Assembly: GCA_031178355.1 (NCBI GenBank)
Contig: JAPSJC010000003.1
Location: forward strand, 1 to 64,000
Length of the DNA: 64,000 nt
From: Ureibacillus sp.
GTDB taxonomy: Bacteria; Bacillota; Bacilli; Bacillales_A; Planococcaceae
Reading direction: 5' to 3'
Part shown: in pieces, positions 28,011 to 36,731 of the stretch
How positions within the stretch are numbered: position 1 is the stretch's first letter
How the letters are laid out: every line of letters begins with the position of its first letter
Notes under the pieces: model-generated
The model's input: only the letters and a program-made list of their open reading frames with translations
Database searches by the model: none
Told to the model about the DNA's origin: nothing
Translations under genes and position numbers: made by a program

Positions 28011-28040
28011 TAGAATGCCGTGGGATAACGCGGCATTCTA
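28011..28040 (+). repeat. Intercistronic hairpin between aldolase and permease genes
   Basis: A perfect 10-bp stem (tagaatgccg / cggcattcta) with a 10-nt loop has no T run. It may stabilise the upstream mRNA or mark a processing site that lowers permease expression. Confidence 0.6.
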
Positions 28041-28062
28041 TATAGAAAGAAAGAGGATCATT

Positions 28063-29382
28063 ATGCCAGTAGTATCGATTTTAATAGGAGTTATTCTTTT
28101 ATTAATACTTATGATGGGATTAAAGTTAAACGCTTTCATATCTCTCATTATCGCAGCATTAGTCGTAGCTATTTTAGAAGGAATGACACCAATTGAAGCC
28201 ATGGCATCCGTTCAAACCGGTTTAGGGAATTCGCTTGGTAGCTTAACGCTAATTATTATATTTGGAGCAGTTTTAGGTAAGTTAATGACTGAATCCGGTG
28301 GTGCACAACGTATTGCCACAACGATGTTAACTGCTTTTGGGATAAAACGAGTTCAATTTGCATCTGTAATTACTGCCAGCATTGTAGGAATTGCCTTGTT
28401 TTTCGAAACAGGGGTTGTTGTACTTATTCCATTAATATTTACAATTGCAACAGCAGCAGGTGTGCCACTTCTTTATATTGGACTTCCGGTAATTGCAGCT
28501 TTAATTACAATGCATGGATTTGTGCCTCCACATCCTGGGCCTACAGCAATTGCGGAAATTTTTGGCGCTAGTATTGGTCAAACAATTATGTGGGGAATTA
28601 TACTAGCAATCCCTGCTATTATTGTTGCTGGTCCATTATTTACTAAAGTATTCAAAAAAGAAGAATTAGAGGTTGAAATTCCAAAAGGATTATTTACTCC
28701 TAAGACATTTGAAAATCATGAAATGCCAGGATTTGTAACAAGTATTTTAACGGCACTATTACCGGTAATTTTAATTGGTATTAAGACTATAGTGGAAATA
28801 GTAGCACCTGATTCTGCTATTCGACCATTTACAGATTTTATTGGAACAGCAAGTACAGCATTATTAATTTCAGTTATTATAGCAATGTTTACATTCGGAC
28901 TTAACCGAGGAAAAAACATGAACGAAATTATGAACATCTTTGCTGATGCAACAGCAGGTATCGCATTAATTCTATTAATTATCGCTGGTGGTGGTGCGTT
29001 CAAACAAGTATTACTTGATAGTGGCATCGATCAATATATCGCAGGTTTAATGGAAGGTACTACACTATCACCAATTCTTTTAGTTTGGGTGATAGGTGCG
29101 GTATTACGTGTAGCATTAGGATCTGCAACAGTTGCTGGTATGACTGCAGCAGGGATTGCAGCGCCAATAGTAGCAGTAACAGGTGCTAGTCCAGAGCTTA
29201 TGACACTCGCTGCAGGAGCAGGTAGTGTAGGATTCTCTCATGTTAACGATGCAGGATTCTGGATTGTTAAAGAATATTTTAATATGTCAATAGGGAAGAC
29301 ATTTAAAACTTGGACAGCATTAACTTCTATTATCTCAATAATAGGGTTATTTGGAGTATTAATTTTGGATATGTTTATTTAA
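28063..29382 (+). CDS. GntP-family gluconate/sugar-acid:H+ permease
   Basis: This 439-residue integral membrane protein has about 12 hydrophobic segments. GntP signatures include the GMTPIEAMASVQTGLG region, the VPPHPGPTAIAE loop typical of GntP/YgbN carriers, and the GSATVAGMTAAGI C-terminal segment. It is the last gene of the operon and the likely importer of its substrate. The start is placed at ATG 28063 (MPVVSIL) because gagg lies eight bases before it; the in-frame extension to 28015 would run through the intercistronic hairpin and add a hydrophilic stretch not seen in the family. Confidence 0.9.
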   Translation: MPVVSILIGVILLLILMMGLKLNAFISLIIAALVVAILEGMTPIEAMASVQTGLGNSLGSLTLIIIFGAVLGKLMTESGGAQRIATTMLTAFGIKRVQFASVITASIVGIALFFETGVVVLIPLIFTIATAAGVPLLYIGLPVIAALITMHGFVPPHPGPTAIAEIFGASIGQTIMWGIILAIPAIIVAGPLFTKVFKKEELEVEIPKGLFTPKTFENHEMPGFVTSILTALLPVILIGIKTIVEIVAPDSAIRPFTDFIGTASTALLISVIIAMFTFGLNRGKNMNEIMNIFADATAGIALILLIIAGGGAFKQVLLDSGIDQYIAGLMEGTTLSPILLVWVIGAVLRVALGSATVAGMTAAGIAAPIVAVTGASPELMTLAAGAGSVGFSHVNDAGFWIVKEYFNMSIGKTFKTWTALTSIISIIGLFGVLILDMFI

Positions 29383-29393
29383 AAGTACATTTC

Positions 29394-29436
29394 GAGGCAC
29401 GAGTGAGTATATATCATCTCACTTGTGGCTTTTTTA
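29394..29436 (+). terminator. Terminator of the sugar-acid operon
   Basis: gaggcacgagtgag pairs with ctcacttgtggct (one mismatch, one G-T pair), followed by six T. Confidence 0.8.
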
Positions 29437-29497
29437 AGTTAAGTTATGAATATGTAATGATTGGTTACATATACATCGTTAAACTAGATTATTTGAT

Positions 29498-29526
29498 TTG
29501 ATAATCAATTCACGATATTCTATTTA
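29498..29526 (+). promoter_or_regulatory. Candidate promoter of the CNNM gene
   Basis: TTGATA (29498-29503) and TATTTA (29521-29526) are 17 bp apart. They would give an approximately 125-nt leader containing a further partial hairpin (ggggtgtttc ... gggaaccacac, about 29544-29570). Confidence 0.4.
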
Positions 29527-29617
29527 CTAGATTGTTAAGAATTGGGGTGTTTCTGATGGGAACCACACGCTAAATATTTGTAATTTTATAAAAAATGGAA
29601 ATAAAGACTATCTAACC

Positions 29618-29660
29618 AGGAGGTGGAGTCTTACTTATTATTAAGTAAGACAATTAGTTG
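29618..29660 (+). promoter_or_regulatory. Ribosome binding site separated from its TTG start by a hairpin
   Basis: A near-perfect Shine-Dalgarno, aggaggtgga (29618-29627), is followed directly by a perfect 10-bp stem (gtcttactta / taagtaagac, 29628-29651) with a 4-nt loop. Then come aattag and the start TTG (29658-29660). The linear gap from aggagg to TTG is 34 nt, far beyond the usual 5-10, but folding the stem leaves about 10 nt. An in-frame TAG at 29655-29657 rules out an upstream start. Confidence 0.75.
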
Positions 29661-30983
29661 ACCGCATTAAATTTAACCATTTTTGTCATATTAATTATTT
29701 TAACTGCTTTTTTTGTTGCAACAGAGTTTGCGATTGTAAAAGTGAGGCATTCTCGTATTGATCAACTTGTAGATGAAGGGCATAAAGGTGCATTAGCTGC
29801 AAAGCATGTTATATCACATCTTGATGAGTATCTATCTGCATGTCAGTTAGGTATAACTGTAACCGCATTAGGAATCGGTATGGTTGGTGAATCAACCTTT
29901 GAATTTATTTTACACCCGTTATTTGAAGCAGTAGGTATTGGCCCGGATTATGTACACTATTTTACAATTGCAGGTGCATTTGCATTGGCTACATTTTTCC
30001 ATGTAGTAGTTGGTGAATTAGCACCAAAATCTGTTGCGATTCAAAAAGCAGAGGAAATAACATTATTGTTCTCAAAGCCAATTATGATATTTTACAAAAT
30101 ACTTTTCCCATTCATCTGGTTTTTAAATGGTTCCGCACGAATTCTAATCGGACTTTTTGGTATGAAACCAGCAAATGAGCATGAGCTATCCCATACAGAA
30201 GAAGAACTGCGATTATTACTAACTGAAAGTTATAAAAGTGGAGAAATCAATCAGAACGAATTGAATTACGTAAATAACGTCTTCGAGTTTGATGAAAGAA
30301 TCGCAAGGGAAATCATGGTATCGAGAACACGAATGGTTGGTTTTGATAAAAGTGTCTCATTTGAGGAAATATTAACTACTGTATCTGAAGAACGCTATAC
30401 AAGATATCCAATATTTGATGGTGATCGTGATAATATTATTGGTTTTATTAATATTAAGGATTTTTTAACTCAAGGAATGAGTAAACGCATTAGGCCAGAA
30501 ACATTTAAAATCGAGGACTTTATTAACCCAATAATAAAAGTAATCGATTCAACACCTATTAACACCTTATTAGTTAGAATGCAAAAAGATCGAACACCAA
30601 TTGCTATTTTAATCGATGAATACGGTGGGACATCGGGTCTTGTGACAATTGAGGATATTATAGAAGAAATTGTTGGAGAAATACAAGATGAATTCGATGA
30701 TGATGAAATCGCTGATATAAGAATTGAAGCAGAAGGAATCTATATTTTACATTCTAGTGTATTACTTGATGACGTCGAGGATTTATTAAAAATAAGCTTT
30801 GAAACACCAGAAATCGATACAATTGGTGGTTGGTATTATAACCAAGATGTAGATTTAGAAGAAATCACAAGTATTGAATACAATGGTTATATATTTACAA
30901 TTTATGATAAAGAAGATCACCAAATTAATTTTTTAAAGGTTGAAAAGCTAGATGAAATAGAGAATATAGATGAAGAAGAGTAG
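29658..30983 (+). CDS. CNNM/CorC-type membrane protein (DUF21-CBS-CorC_HlyC)
   Basis: This 441-residue protein has a DUF21/CNNM membrane domain with about four helices in the first 190 residues (start MTALNLTIFVILIILTAFFV; CQLGITVTALGIGMVGE is characteristic). A cytosolic pair of CBS domains follows (about 200-335, with DEYGGTSGLVTIEDIIEEIVGEI). A C-terminal CorC_HlyC domain completes it. Family members such as MpfA and YhdP-type proteins act in Mg2+ export or divalent metal tolerance. The start can only be TTG 29658: the next in-frame start codon, a GTG, falls after the first membrane helix. Translation initiation is unusual, since a hairpin separates the ribosome site from the start. Confidence 0.9.
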   Translation: MTALNLTIFVILIILTAFFVATEFAIVKVRHSRIDQLVDEGHKGALAAKHVISHLDEYLSACQLGITVTALGIGMVGESTFEFILHPLFEAVGIGPDYVHYFTIAGAFALATFFHVVVGELAPKSVAIQKAEEITLLFSKPIMIFYKILFPFIWFLNGSARILIGLFGMKPANEHELSHTEEELRLLLTESYKSGEINQNELNYVNNVFEFDERIAREIMVSRTRMVGFDKSVSFEEILTTVSEERYTRYPIFDGDRDNIIGFINIKDFLTQGMSKRIRPETFKIEDFINPIIKVIDSTPINTLLVRMQKDRTPIAILIDEYGGTSGLVTIEDIIEEIVGEIQDEFDDDEIADIRIEAEGIYILHSSVLLDDVEDLLKISFETPEIDTIGGWYYNQDVDLEEITSIEYNGYIFTIYDKEDHQINFLKVEKLDEIENIDEEE

Positions 30984-31007
30984 GCCGAATTTTTCGGCCT
31001 TTTTTTA
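30982..31007 (+). terminator. Terminator of the CNNM gene
   Basis: aggccgaa / ttcggcct stem with a 3-nt loop and seven T; the left arm overlaps the stop codon. Confidence 0.9.
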
Positions 31008-31149
31008 ATAGTTTGATAATAGCTAACAGATAAAAGGGAATTGTATTTTTCTATATAAAATTTTTAATAAATAACCTAAATAAGTATGTTCATGCTTATT
31101 TATTGTCTATCCTAATGGAGAAACATAATAATGAAGGAGAATATAGCGT

Positions 31150-31560
31150 ATGTTAACACTACAAACTGAACTTGAAGGTAAACATGCACAATTTGGCTTT
31201 TTACGTGAAAATCTTAAACATCATGGATTCACTCTAGGAAGTTACTGGGAGTATGATCGAGGATTTTTTGACGCGGTTCTTACTAAAGAGGAAGGTGAAA
31301 CCATCTATTTAAGATTACCATTCAAAGTAACTACTGGAATGCTTGATTCTGACAATGCATATGTAAAATTTTTAAAACCTTATGTGATCAAACATGTAGT
31401 TCATCTTGGCTTAGAACATGATGGAAGTTCATTGCTCGATTCGACTGGGATTAGTCAGTTCCAAACACCTATTGATAAGGATGCAGAGATTCAACATAGG
31501 AACAAATGGGTTGCTGCAGGTGAGGAAGTCGTAGAAAAAGTAGTACAATACTTGAATTAA
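31150..31560 (+). CDS. YugN-like family protein
   Basis: This 136-residue soluble protein has no signal peptide or membrane helix. It resembles the Bacillus YugN-like family: YWEYDRGFFDAVL, YLRLPFKVT, a short LDSDNAYVKF stretch, then KHVVHLGLEHDG. The function is unknown; the fold is expected to be small alpha/beta. ATG 31150 follows gaaggag. It is monocistronic with a strong terminator and has no functional link to either neighbour that I can see. Confidence 0.65.
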   Translation: MLTLQTELEGKHAQFGFLRENLKHHGFTLGSYWEYDRGFFDAVLTKEEGETIYLRLPFKVTTGMLDSDNAYVKFLKPYVIKHVVHLGLEHDGSSLLDSTGISQFQTPIDKDAEIQHRNKWVAAGEEVVEKVVQYLN

Positions 31561-31624
31561 TATAAAAGTATCATAAAGCCTTTAAGAAAAGAGAAATATA
31601 GGTTTATCATTAATATCATTTATA

Positions 31625-31663
31625 AAACGTTAATTCCTTTTTCAGGAATTGACGTTTTTTTTT
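31625..31663 (+). terminator. Terminator of the YugN-like gene
   Basis: aaacgt-t-aattcct / aggaatt-g-acgttt stem (one mismatch), then nine T. Confidence 0.9.
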
Positions 31664-31718
31664 ACGAGTAGTGAAAAATGTTTTTTCAATAAAGGGTAAG
31701 GTAATTTTTACTTGCTAA

Positions 31719-31763
31719 ATCGTAATCATTACGATACAGTATAAATCGTAATGGTTACGATTT
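31719..31763 (+). promoter_or_regulatory. Two Zur boxes with promoter
   Basis: Box 1, atcgtaatcattacgat (31719-31735), is a perfect palindrome identical to the Bacillus Zur consensus TCGTAATNATTACGA. Box 2 (31744-31763) has perfect 9-bp arms aaatcgtaa / ttacgattt. Their centres are 26 bp apart. TTGCTA (31712-31717), a 17-bp spacer and TACAGT (31735-31740) form a probable promoter whose spacer is box 1, so Zn-bound Zur should block transcription. Confidence 0.88.
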
Positions 31764-31787
31764 TAAAACAGGGAGATGGGTATCACT

Positions 31788-33386
31788 ATGAAATTAACTA
31801 AAAGGAAATCTAGGCTTAAATTGACAATTATGGATAAGAATTACTTATACAAAGGAAGGCACTTCCTTAAAATTGGTGTATTATTGGTCTTTATTTCCGT
31901 ATTAAATGCTTGTGCTAACCCTTCAGAAAGCAATACTAAAGAACTATCAGAACAAAAGCATATTAACTTCCTTTATAATTTTTCAACAAATTCATTGGAT
32001 CCTCATGTTGATTCGAGTTATGTTCCGTTACGAGCAGGTATAACAGAAACATTAGTGAGATTAGATGAAGAAAACTTAACTGTTGAACCATGGCTTGCTG
32101 AAAGTTGGGAAGGAGAGGATGGTCAACATTGGACGATTAAGCTTCGAGAAGATGTTACATTCCAAAACGGTAAAATAATGGATGCAGAAATGGTGAAAGC
32201 TTCTCTTGAACGAGCACTACAAGAAAGTGTTGCTATTCAAAACGCTCTGAAAATAGAAAAGATTGAAGCAGATGGGTATACATTACATATTACCAATAAG
32301 GAACCTTTTCCAGAGTTTATTTCTGAGTTAGTAAATCCAAATGTTTCTATAATTGATGTGACAGAAGAAGATATTATCAATAAACCTGTAGGTACAGGTC
32401 CGTTTGTATTGAAGAAATTTTCACCAGGAAGCAAACTTGAGCTTAAGCGTTATGATGATTATTGGGACGGTGCTTCGAACCTTGATTCAGTGACATTCTC
32501 TTTTAATGAGGATGCAAATGCCCGATCGCTTGCTCTAAAATCTGGGCAAGTTGATATTGTTTATCGTCCAGAGGTAGAGAGTTTGACATCATTACAAGAA
32601 CTTGAAGGTATTAAAGTGGAATCTACGGCGACCTTCCGTGTTCATCAAATGACCATGAATATGGAGCGGGAAAGTTTACAGGACATTCATGTTCGCCGTG
32701 CGGTAGATGCATTGATTGACCGCCAGAAAATTGTGGATAATATTCTGTTAGGTTATGGCGAACCAGCTGTTAGTCCATTTTTACCATCATTGCCTTTTGC
32801 ACCATCTTATGAACCAAGTAAGACGGGAGCAGATATAGCGATTAAGTACTTAGAGGAAGCGGGTTACTCGTTAAAAAATGGAAAAATGCAAAAAGATGGG
32901 GAACAACTTAAATTTACTCTTTTAACTTATAGTGCTAGAGCAGATTTACCATTAATTGCTCAAGTTTTTCAATCGGATGCTAAACAAATTGGAATTGATG
33001 TAGAAATTCGGCAAATTGATACTCCTGAGGAATACATGGCGTCAAATCGCGATTGGGATTTGGCAACATATAGCAATTTAACAGCTCCGCGAGGAGATGC
33101 TGGATATTATTTAAATGCAACTTATCATCCAACTGGTGCTCTTAACTTCAGTGGTGCTCATGAGCCTGAACTGACTGCAATTATTGACAAACTGAATCAA
33201 ACTGTTAGTCAAGAAGAGAGAGCTGTACTTGCTGAACAAGCAGCAGATTATGTACATAACAATGTAATAAATACATTTGTTTTACATCCTTCAACTATTG
33301 TTGCTTATAACGAAAAAAAAGTTGAGAATTGGGTGACAGCTCGAAGTGAATATTACATGATTACAAACTTATTGGACGTGAAGTAG
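31788..33386 (+). CDS. Metal-chelate/nickel/peptide ABC transporter substrate-binding lipoprotein
   Basis: This is an SBP_bac_5 family solute receptor, 532 residues from ATG 31788. The N-terminus has a hydrophobic signal ending in the lipobox LNAC, so the mature protein is anchored outside the membrane. Typical blocks are NSLDPHVDSSYVPLRAGITE, VEPWLAESWEG, the WTIKLREDVTFQNG stretch and VGTGPFVLKKF. These resemble NikA and the staphylopine-metal receptor CntA more than oligopeptide OppA. The operon is headed by two Zur boxes, so the cargo is probably zinc or a zinc chelate. ATG 31788 has ggag about 11 bases upstream; ATG 31776 overlaps that site and is less likely. Confidence 0.85.
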   Translation: MKLTKRKSRLKLTIMDKNYLYKGRHFLKIGVLLVFISVLNACANPSESNTKELSEQKHINFLYNFSTNSLDPHVDSSYVPLRAGITETLVRLDEENLTVEPWLAESWEGEDGQHWTIKLREDVTFQNGKIMDAEMVKASLERALQESVAIQNALKIEKIEADGYTLHITNKEPFPEFISELVNPNVSIIDVTEEDIINKPVGTGPFVLKKFSPGSKLELKRYDDYWDGASNLDSVTFSFNEDANARSLALKSGQVDIVYRPEVESLTSLQELEGIKVESTATFRVHQMTMNMERESLQDIHVRRAVDALIDRQKIVDNILLGYGEPAVSPFLPSLPFAPSYEPSKTGADIAIKYLEEAGYSLKNGKMQKDGEQLKFTLLTYSARADLPLIAQVFQSDAKQIGIDVEIRQIDTPEEYMASNRDWDLATYSNLTAPRGDAGYYLNATYHPTGALNFSGAHEPELTAIIDKLNQTVSQEERAVLAEQAADYVHNNVINTFVLHPSTIVAYNEKKVENWVTARSEYYMITNLLDVK

Positions 33387-34334
33387 ATGGTACGGATTCT
33401 TATTAGTAAATTTATTGAAATGTTAATTTTTATGTTGTTTATTACATTTATTAGCTTTTTAGTTGTTCGACTTGCCCCTGGCGATCCTGTTTTGACCATT
33501 TTAAATGTTGACGAACTATCTGTTAATCAGGAGCAAGTTGAGGAATTAAGAGAGGAAATGGGATTCAACAAACCATTACTCATTCAATATGGACTTTGGC
33601 TCTTAAAGTTCATACAGCTAGATTTCGGGGTGTCTTATGTAACAGGGCAACCGGTAATGGATATGATTCTCACTGGATTGCCTGCCACTATGGAATTAGC
33701 CATTGGTGCATTGAGTGTAATGCTGTTTGTGTCGATTCCATTAGGATCGTTATCGGCCCTTTACAGAAATAGTTGGATTGATCAGTTAAGTAGAACTCTA
33801 TCGGTTCTTGGTGCGGCCATCCCAAGTTTTTGGCTTGGCCTTATCCTTATTGAACTATTCGCGGTCCATATTAACTGGCTTCCGACCATGGGGAGAGATG
33901 GATTTGTTTCTTTAATTTTACCTTCATTGACACTTGGTCTGGCCATTTCAAGCGTATATGTGCGTTTGCTCCGTTCTAGTCTTCTTGATTCGCTAAGTCA
34001 GGAATTTATTCGTGCAGCCAAAGCGCGTGGGTTGTCAGAAATGCGTATTTTTTTTATGCATGCATTTCGACACAGTCTTCCTCCTGTTATTACCGTTTTT
34101 GGCGTTAGCTTAGGAAGCTTAATTGGCGGTGTTGTAGTAATTGAAGTATTGTTTGCTTATCCAGGAATAGGAAAACTTGTCGTTGATGCCATTCGTCAAC
34201 GCGATTACCCACTCATACAAGGATATATTTTAATTATGGCAATTATTGTTTTTGTAGTTAATACATGTGTGGACCTGTCCTATAGGTATTTAAATCCCGA
34301 AATGAAACTAAAAGAAAGGGGGACCAACCGATGA
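33387..34334 (+). CDS. ABC transporter permease (NikB/OppB/CntB type)
   Basis: This 315-residue inner-membrane permease has an N-terminal helix, then the LAPGDP motif typical of DppB/NikB, five more helices and an EAA-like loop (AAKARGLSEMRIFFMHAFRHSLPP) that contacts the ATPase. ATG immediately follows the lipoprotein stop with no gap. It pairs with the next permease to form the translocation channel. Confidence 0.9.
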   Translation: MVRILISKFIEMLIFMLFITFISFLVVRLAPGDPVLTILNVDELSVNQEQVEELREEMGFNKPLLIQYGLWLLKFIQLDFGVSYVTGQPVMDMILTGLPATMELAIGALSVMLFVSIPLGSLSALYRNSWIDQLSRTLSVLGAAIPSFWLGLILIELFAVHINWLPTMGRDGFVSLILPSLTLGLAISSVYVRLLRSSLLDSLSQEFIRAAKARGLSEMRIFFMHAFRHSLPPVITVFGVSLGSLIGGVVVIEVLFAYPGIGKLVVDAIRQRDYPLIQGYILIMAIIVFVVNTCVDLSYRYLNPEMKLKERGTNR

Positions 34335-35173
34335 ATGGATCTTTACGTATACCCAAGATGAAAAAGTACAGTTGGCAGGGAATAGTGGCTTTTATATTTT
34401 TGATTTTGCTCTTTGTAGTTGCGATATATACTTTTTCCTATTTACAACATGATCCAAATTTAACAAACCTCGATGAGCGTCTTCAGGGCAGTAGCCTCCT
34501 GCATCCGCTTGGTACAGATCAACTCGGCCGGGATGTACTGACTAGGCTGTTGTTAGGTGCTCAACAGACAATTGGCTATAGTCTGCTAGCACTTATTGTA
34601 GCTCTTATTATTGGGGTCCCCATCGGACTCATTTCAGGATATAAACGTGGTTTGGTTGATCGAGTGTTTATGCGTATTGCTGATGGATTTTTAGCATTTC
34701 CTGATACAATTGTAGCAATTGTTTTAAGTGGCTTACTTGGACCAGGAATTGGAAATTTAGTATTCGCAATCATACTGATTAAGTGGGTGAGTTATGCCCG
34801 TCTTGTACGCAGTACGATGTTAACTGAATCTCAAAAAGAGTATGTACTTATTGCCCGTACCAATGGACTTTCTCCAATAAAAATTATTCGAAAGCATTTA
34901 TTACCTCACATCGTAGGGCATGTTCTAGTACTTGCGAGTCTTGATATGGGGAAAATTATTTTACTCATCTCTGCTTTTTCATACATAGGTTTAGGTGTTC
35001 AGCCGCCTACACCTGAATGGGGAGCAATGTTAAATGACTCGCGTCCATACTTTCAATCGAGACCTGAATTAATGATATTTCCAGGGTTAGCAATCGTAGT
35101 AGTTGTGTTGCTAACGAATATGGTAGGCGATTATTTACGTGATCACTTTGATGTGAAGAAAGAGGTGCAGTAG
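34331..35173 (+). CDS. ABC transporter permease (NikC/OppC/CntC type)
   Basis: This is a 280-residue permease of the DppC/NikC family. It has an N-terminal helix (about 16-36), the HPLGTDQLGRDVLTRLLLGA block diagnostic of the family, and an EAA loop IARTNGLSPIKIIRKHLLPH. Its ATG overlaps the previous stop by four bases after a gaaaggggg site. It is the second half of the channel. Confidence 0.9.
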   Translation: MNGSLRIPKMKKYSWQGIVAFIFLILLFVVAIYTFSYLQHDPNLTNLDERLQGSSLLHPLGTDQLGRDVLTRLLLGAQQTIGYSLLALIVALIIGVPIGLISGYKRGLVDRVFMRIADGFLAFPDTIVAIVLSGLLGPGIGNLVFAIILIKWVSYARLVRSTMLTESQKEYVLIARTNGLSPIKIIRKHLLPHIVGHVLVLASLDMGKIILLISAFSYIGLGVQPPTPEWGAMLNDSRPYFQSRPELMIFPGLAIVVVVLLTNMVGDYLRDHFDVKKEVQ

Positions 35174-35973
35174 TGATTTTGTCGTTTGAGCAAGTTTCAA
35201 TAAGCAGTAGAGAAAAAACAATTGTTGACAACGTGTCGCTCTCTATTGGTGAAGGGGAGTGGTTTGCCTTGGTGGGGCAGAGCGGAAGCGGTAAAAGCTT
35301 GTTATCACTGGCAATTGGACAAATGCTTTCTCCTAATTTAAAGGTTAATGGGAAAATAAATTTTAAAGGGGAAGATTTGCTTTCGTTATCAACAAAGCAA
35401 ATACGAACAATTCGTGGTCGAAAAATGTCTTATATTTTTCAAGATTATCAAGGTTCTTTTACACCATTTAGAACAATAGGACAGCATCTTGATGAATATC
35501 AAAAAGCACACGGTATTCGGGACGGGAAAATAAGAAGGATTAAATCAATTGATGCACTTAATTCAGTAGGGTTAGATGAGACTTTGTACAATAGTTATCC
35601 TTTTCAGTTAAGTGGAGGACAACTTCAGCGGGTTTCAATTGCTATGTCACTTTTGCTGTCCCCTGACTTACTAATTGCAGATGAAATAACGACCGCACTT
35701 GATAGTGTATCAGGGCATCGTATTTTGGAGTTGCTTGCAAAAAGGCAACAGGAAACGGGTTGTACAATTCTATTTATCACGCATGATTGGCGACATGTGA
35801 GAAAATATGCTACCCGTTTAGCTGTAATGAAAGAGGGAGCAATTATTGAATCAGGTGGGAAACACCGAATACTCGACCATCCAAGGCATGAATATACTAA
35901 ACAGTTAATACAAGCTGCTCCTATACTTGGTCAAGGTTTACCATCGGGTTTACAGGAGGACGGAAACGGATGA
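35173..35973 (+). CDS. ABC transporter ATP-binding protein (NikD/OppD/CntD type)
   Basis: The 266-residue ATPase has Walker A GQSGSGKSLL, signature LSGGQLQRV, Walker B LLIADEITTALD and the H-loop FITHDW. It starts with GTG 35173, overlapping the permease stop by one base. Walker B contains the usual Asp-Glu. It should dimerise with the following NikE-type ATPase. Confidence 0.9.
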   Translation: MILSFEQVSISSREKTIVDNVSLSIGEGEWFALVGQSGSGKSLLSLAIGQMLSPNLKVNGKINFKGEDLLSLSTKQIRTIRGRKMSYIFQDYQGSFTPFRTIGQHLDEYQKAHGIRDGKIRRIKSIDALNSVGLDETLYNSYPFQLSGGQLQRVSIAMSLLLSPDLLIADEITTALDSVSGHRILELLAKRQQETGCTILFITHDWRHVRKYATRLAVMKEGAIIESGGKHRILDHPRHEYTKQLIQAAPILGQGLPSGLQEDGNG

Positions 35974-36731
35974 ACCTACTTACAATTAAAGAGCTAACCA
36001 AATCCTATTACGGGGGAAAATTAGCTGTTGATCATCTCTCATTTGAATTGAATAAGGGAGAGTGTCTCGGTCTAGTTGGAGAGAGTGGTTGTGGTAAAAG
36101 TACATTAGCTCGTTGTTTAATGAGGATTGAACCGATTGACAGCGGTTCAATCAGTTTTGAAAATGAAGCAATTGAACACCTTGATGGACGTCATTTACAT
36201 CCTTATCGAAAAAAGATGCAGATTGTTTTTCAAAATCCTACGGCTGCCTTAAACCCAAAACTGAGAATAAAGGATTCACTGATTGACCCTTATGAGCAGT
36301 ATCACAAGGAACTAAAACTTAGCCATTTTACCTTCACATCCAAGGATGCTTTTGTAAAACAACTAATGGAAGCTGTTGAATTACCATACGATTTGGCTAA
36401 TAAATACCCACATGAGTTAAGTGGTGGACAGCGACAACGTGTAACAATTGCACGTGCTATTAGTATTGAACCTGAACTTATTGTTTTAGATGAGCCAACC
36501 GCAAGCCTGGACGTTATTTCACAAAAGGCTGTGCTTACATTATTAACGGAGCTTCGTAAAACGTTAAGTCTATCCTATTTGTTTATCTCACACGATCTTG
36601 CCGCAGTTAGCCAAATGTGCCAACGCATTCTTGTCATGAGAGAGGGCAAACTAGTTGATCAGTTTGACAGCAAACATCTATTTGCCGATGAACGTCATCC
36701 TTATACGAAAGAACTTATTTCAATATTTTAA
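35970..36731 (+). CDS. ABC transporter ATP-binding protein (NikE/OppF/CntF type)
   Basis: The 253-residue ATPase has Walker A GESGCGKSTL, Q-loop FQNPTAALNP, signature LSGGQRQRV, Walker B LIVLDEPTASLD and H-loop ISHDL. Its ATG overlaps the preceding stop by four bases, and an aggagg site lies upstream. It is the last gene of the Zur-controlled operon. No nicotianamine-synthase-like or opine-dehydrogenase-like gene (cntL, cntM) occurs in the window. Confidence 0.9.
   Translation: MNLLTIKELTKSYYGGKLAVDHLSFELNKGECLGLVGESGCGKSTLARCLMRIEPIDSGSISFENEAIEHLDGRHLHPYRKKMQIVFQNPTAALNPKLRIKDSLIDPYEQYHKELKLSHFTFTSKDAFVKQLMEAVELPYDLANKYPHELSGGQRQRVTIARAISIEPELIVLDEPTASLDVISQKAVLTLLTELRKTLSLSYLFISHDLAAVSQMCQRILVMREGKLVDQFDSKHLFADERHPYTKELISIF

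Noticed and set aside
29437-29657. yybP-ykoY (Mn2+) or M-box riboswitch before the CNNM gene
   Set aside because: Expected because of the metal-transport family, but the conserved core sequences of either class are not visible.
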